Of a stretch of DNA of 8,124 nucleotides, positions 6,479 through 8,124 are shown piece by piece. Both the position numbers and the translations under genes were made by a program. The stretch is taken from positions 1-8,124 of the forward strand of contig SFNX01000078.1 of the NCBI GenBank assembly GCA_004552595.1, in the 5' to 3' direction. Position 1 is the first letter of the stretch, and each line of letters begins with the position of its first letter. The notes under the pieces were generated by a model. The model ran no database searches, had not been told where the DNA came from, and saw nothing but the letters and a program-made list of their open reading frames with translations. Origin of the DNA: Lachnospiraceae bacterium (lineage in GTDB: Bacteria > Bacillota > Clostridia > Lachnospirales > Lachnospiraceae).

Positions 6479-7375
6479 TTACGGGCGTGTCCCCGCTTTT
6501 CTTGCCTTAAGCAGGACAAAGTTAACAATCATGATAAATGCATACAGCACGAGTCCGACCGTAAACAACACCTGACGGTGAAGGCCACCCGCATACCCCA
6601 TTTCGCTGACAATCTGCGTTGTGAGAGTTCTGACCGAATTGAAAGGAAGCGGAATATTGACTGCTCCGCCTGCAACCATATTGATTGCCATGGCCTCTCC
6701 AAGTGCTCTTCCTATACCAAGGACAACACCTGTGAGTATTCCTGATTTTGCGGCAGGAATAACAGCCTTAAATATCGTCTGTTCCTTCGTTGCACCAAGT
6801 GCAAGTGACGCTGCTCTTAGCGTGTCTGACACTGCTTTAAGGGAGGAAGTGCTTACACTGATTACTGTAGGCAAAATCATAATTGCAAGTACGATAATCG
6901 CAGAGAGCATGTTCGCGCCACCTGTATACTGATGCGAGCTGTCATCAGAAAAAATCTTTCTTTCAAGCTCAAACATAATTGGATTTAAAACCATCATTCC
7001 TATAAGTCCGTATATAACCGAAGGTATTGCGGCAAGTAACTCTACCGCACCGCCAACTATGTTTCCAATATGTTTATGTGCCATTTCTGACAAAAACACT
7101 GCCGTTAAAAGTCCTATCGGAACGCCTATCAGTATTGCGGCCGTTGTACCAAATAATGACGCCAGTATTATGTAGAATATTCCGTATGATGGGTTATCTG
7201 CGGTAGGCTTCCAGACTGTCGAGAATAATAAATCAAGGACCCCGATCTCTTTAAGAGCCGGGGTTCCTTTCAGTATCATATACAATGTGATTGCACATAC
7301 CGCAAATATAGCTATCGCCGCAGAGATTAAGAATATCACTCTTGCAGTGTTCTCTATAAATGCTTTTTTCTTCAT
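6479..7375 (-). CDS. pstC: Phosphate ABC transporter permease PstC
   Basis: A 298-residue inner-membrane permease and partner of PstA. It opens with a basic stretch and a transmembrane helix at about 12-35. The PstC-type external loop WKPTADNPSYGIF (55-67) follows, then helices at about 67-95, 108-130, 157-176, 210-235 and 268-290. The coupling loop is SSLKAVSDTLRAASLALGAT (177-196). The GRALGEAMA motif carries R223 and E227, the charged pair conserved in PstC. Length is normal for Firmicutes. AAAGGGG lies four bases before the ATG. It is the first permease gene after pstS, the usual order. Confidence 0.96.
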   Translation of the reverse strand: MKKKAFIENTARVIFLISAAIAIFAVCAITLYMILKGTPALKEIGVLDLLFSTVWKPTADNPSYGIFYIILASLFGTTAAILIGVPIGLLTAVFLSEMAHKHIGNIVGGAVELLAAIPSVIYGLIGMMVLNPIMFELERKIFSDDSSHQYTGGANMLSAIIVLAIMILPTVISVSTSSLKAVSDTLRAASLALGATKEQTIFKAVIPAAKSGILTGVVLGIGRALGEAMAINMVAGGAVNIPLPFNSVRTLTTQIVSEMGYAGGLHRQVLFTVGLVLYAFIMIVNFVLLKARKAGTRP

Positions 7376-7410
7376 ATGTCCCCTTTATTAGTGAACTGTT
7401 TCCTATAATC

Positions 7411-8124
7411 CTACTGTGGGATGATAAGTCCTACCTTCTTGATGATTTCTTTACCTGTTTCTGAACCGATGTAGTCAAACCAAGCCTTAACGATTTCGTT
7501 CTGCTCGCTTAATTCGCCTGTTGTTGCCATTACGAATGGTCTCTGTAATACATAGTTTCCTGCAAGAATCTGCTCTTCTGTAGGCTCAACTCCATCAATC
7601 TTAAGACCGATTACTGTGTCATCAACTACATCAAGTGATACATATCCGATTGCACCCGGTGTTGAAGCAACCTTTGCAAGAACCGCACCTGTTGAATCAA
7701 GTTCCTGAGCGTATACGCATGCATCCTTAACTTCCATTAACTCTTCGAAAGCATCTCTTGTACCTGAGCCGGCTTCTCTTCCGATTACTACGATTGGCTG
7801 GTCATCTCCGCCAAGATCCTTCCAGTTAGAAACCTCACCCTTATATACCTTAGCAAGATCCTCTGCTGAAATGTCTGTTACTGTGTTGCTCTTTTCAGCA
7901 ATAACTGCGATACCGTCAATTGCAACGATGTTTTCAACTGAACCGTTCTCTTTTTCGGCATCCTTAAGCTTTCTTGATGCATTTCCGATATCTATTGAAC
8001 CTGCTGCCAATGCTTCAAGACCTGCGCCTGAACCTGTGTACTCAACTGTAACTGTGACACCCGGATTTGCTTCCATAAAGCTTTCTGACATTGCCTCGCA
8101 AAGCTTCTCCATTGATGTTGAACC
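7411..8124 (-). CDS. pstS: Phosphate-binding protein PstS, N-terminus beyond the right edge
   Basis: The last 237 residues of the extracytoplasmic phosphate receptor that feeds PstCA. The frame is open to base 8124, so the lipoprotein signal and first strand are missing; the Met at 8112 is internal, because the preceding codons read GSTS, a conserved phosphate-binding segment of PstS. Other binding elements, numbered from the first visible residue, are TGSGAG (30-35), D45 in SIDIGNASR, and REAGSGTR (117-124), whose S, G and T side chains or backbone contact phosphate in characterised PstS proteins. The C-terminus ends GLIIPQ. It is followed by a 35 bp gap before pstC with no strong hairpin, so nothing visible explains a higher pstS level by mRNA processing. 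Confidence 0.95.
   Translation of the reverse strand, partial: GSTSMEKLCEAMSESFMEANPGVTVTVEYTGSGAGLEALAAGSIDIGNASRKLKDAEKENGSVENIVAIDGIAVIAEKSNTVTDISAEDLAKVYKGEVSNWKDLGGDDQPIVVIGREAGSGTRDAFEELMEVKDACVYAQELDSTGAVLAKVASTPGAIGYVSLDVVDDTVIGLKIDGVEPTEEQILAGNYVLQRPFVMATTGELSEQNEIVKAWFDYIGSETGKEIIKKVGLIIPQ

Noticed and set aside
6621..6932. 103-codon plus-strand open frame opposite pstC
   Set aside because: It has the low-complexity, Ala/Ser/Ile-rich composition expected from the reverse of a membrane-protein gene.
7376..7410. Hairpin in the pstS-pstC gap that could stabilise pstS mRNA
   Set aside because: Only a short imperfect AT stem can be drawn, with no GC-rich arms.

Overview
This window is an AT-rich chromosomal segment with clostridial-type Shine-Dalgarno sites (for example GGGGTGA, AAAGGA and GATGAGG a few bases before the starts). 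The gene set suggests a low-GC Firmicute, most likely an anaerobic clostridium of the Lachnospiraceae type. That assignment rests on protein character and base composition only; no search was run. All recognisable genes lie on the minus strand, so transcription runs from right (8124) to left (1).

Right to centre (8124 to 2144) is a complete phosphate-acquisition and phosphate-sensing block, cut at its right edge inside pstS. The order of transcription is pstS (phosphate-binding lipoprotein, N-terminus missing), pstC and pstA (the two permeases), pstB (ATPase), phoU (transporter-kinase adaptor), phoP (OmpR-type response regulator) and phoR (membrane sensor kinase). Gaps are 35, 23, 2, 7 and 50 bp, and phoP and phoR overlap by 4 bp, so the block could be read as one operon. 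The likely circuit is that PstSCAB imports phosphate, PhoU reports transporter state to PhoR, and PhoR/PhoP in turn controls pst expression. The upstream promoter and any Pho box of the operon lie beyond the right edge.

Centre-left (2143 to 1994) is a 150 bp, very AT-rich spacer with paired TATAAT hexamers. It carries a degenerate repeat of about 58-60 bp whose right-hand copy includes the end and stop codon of phoR. No convincing terminator was found there.

Left (1993 to 1) holds a phospholipase-D-superfamily cardiolipin synthase (cls, complete), then, after 52 bp, the first 117 codons of a class II aldolase/adducin-family enzyme that runs off the left edge.

The window is mostly a conventional Pho/Pst locus. 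I see no clear undescribed system. The most distinctive non-coding signal is the repeat spanning the phoR stop and the cls leader. There are no RNA genes, CRISPR arrays or insertion sequences that I can support.
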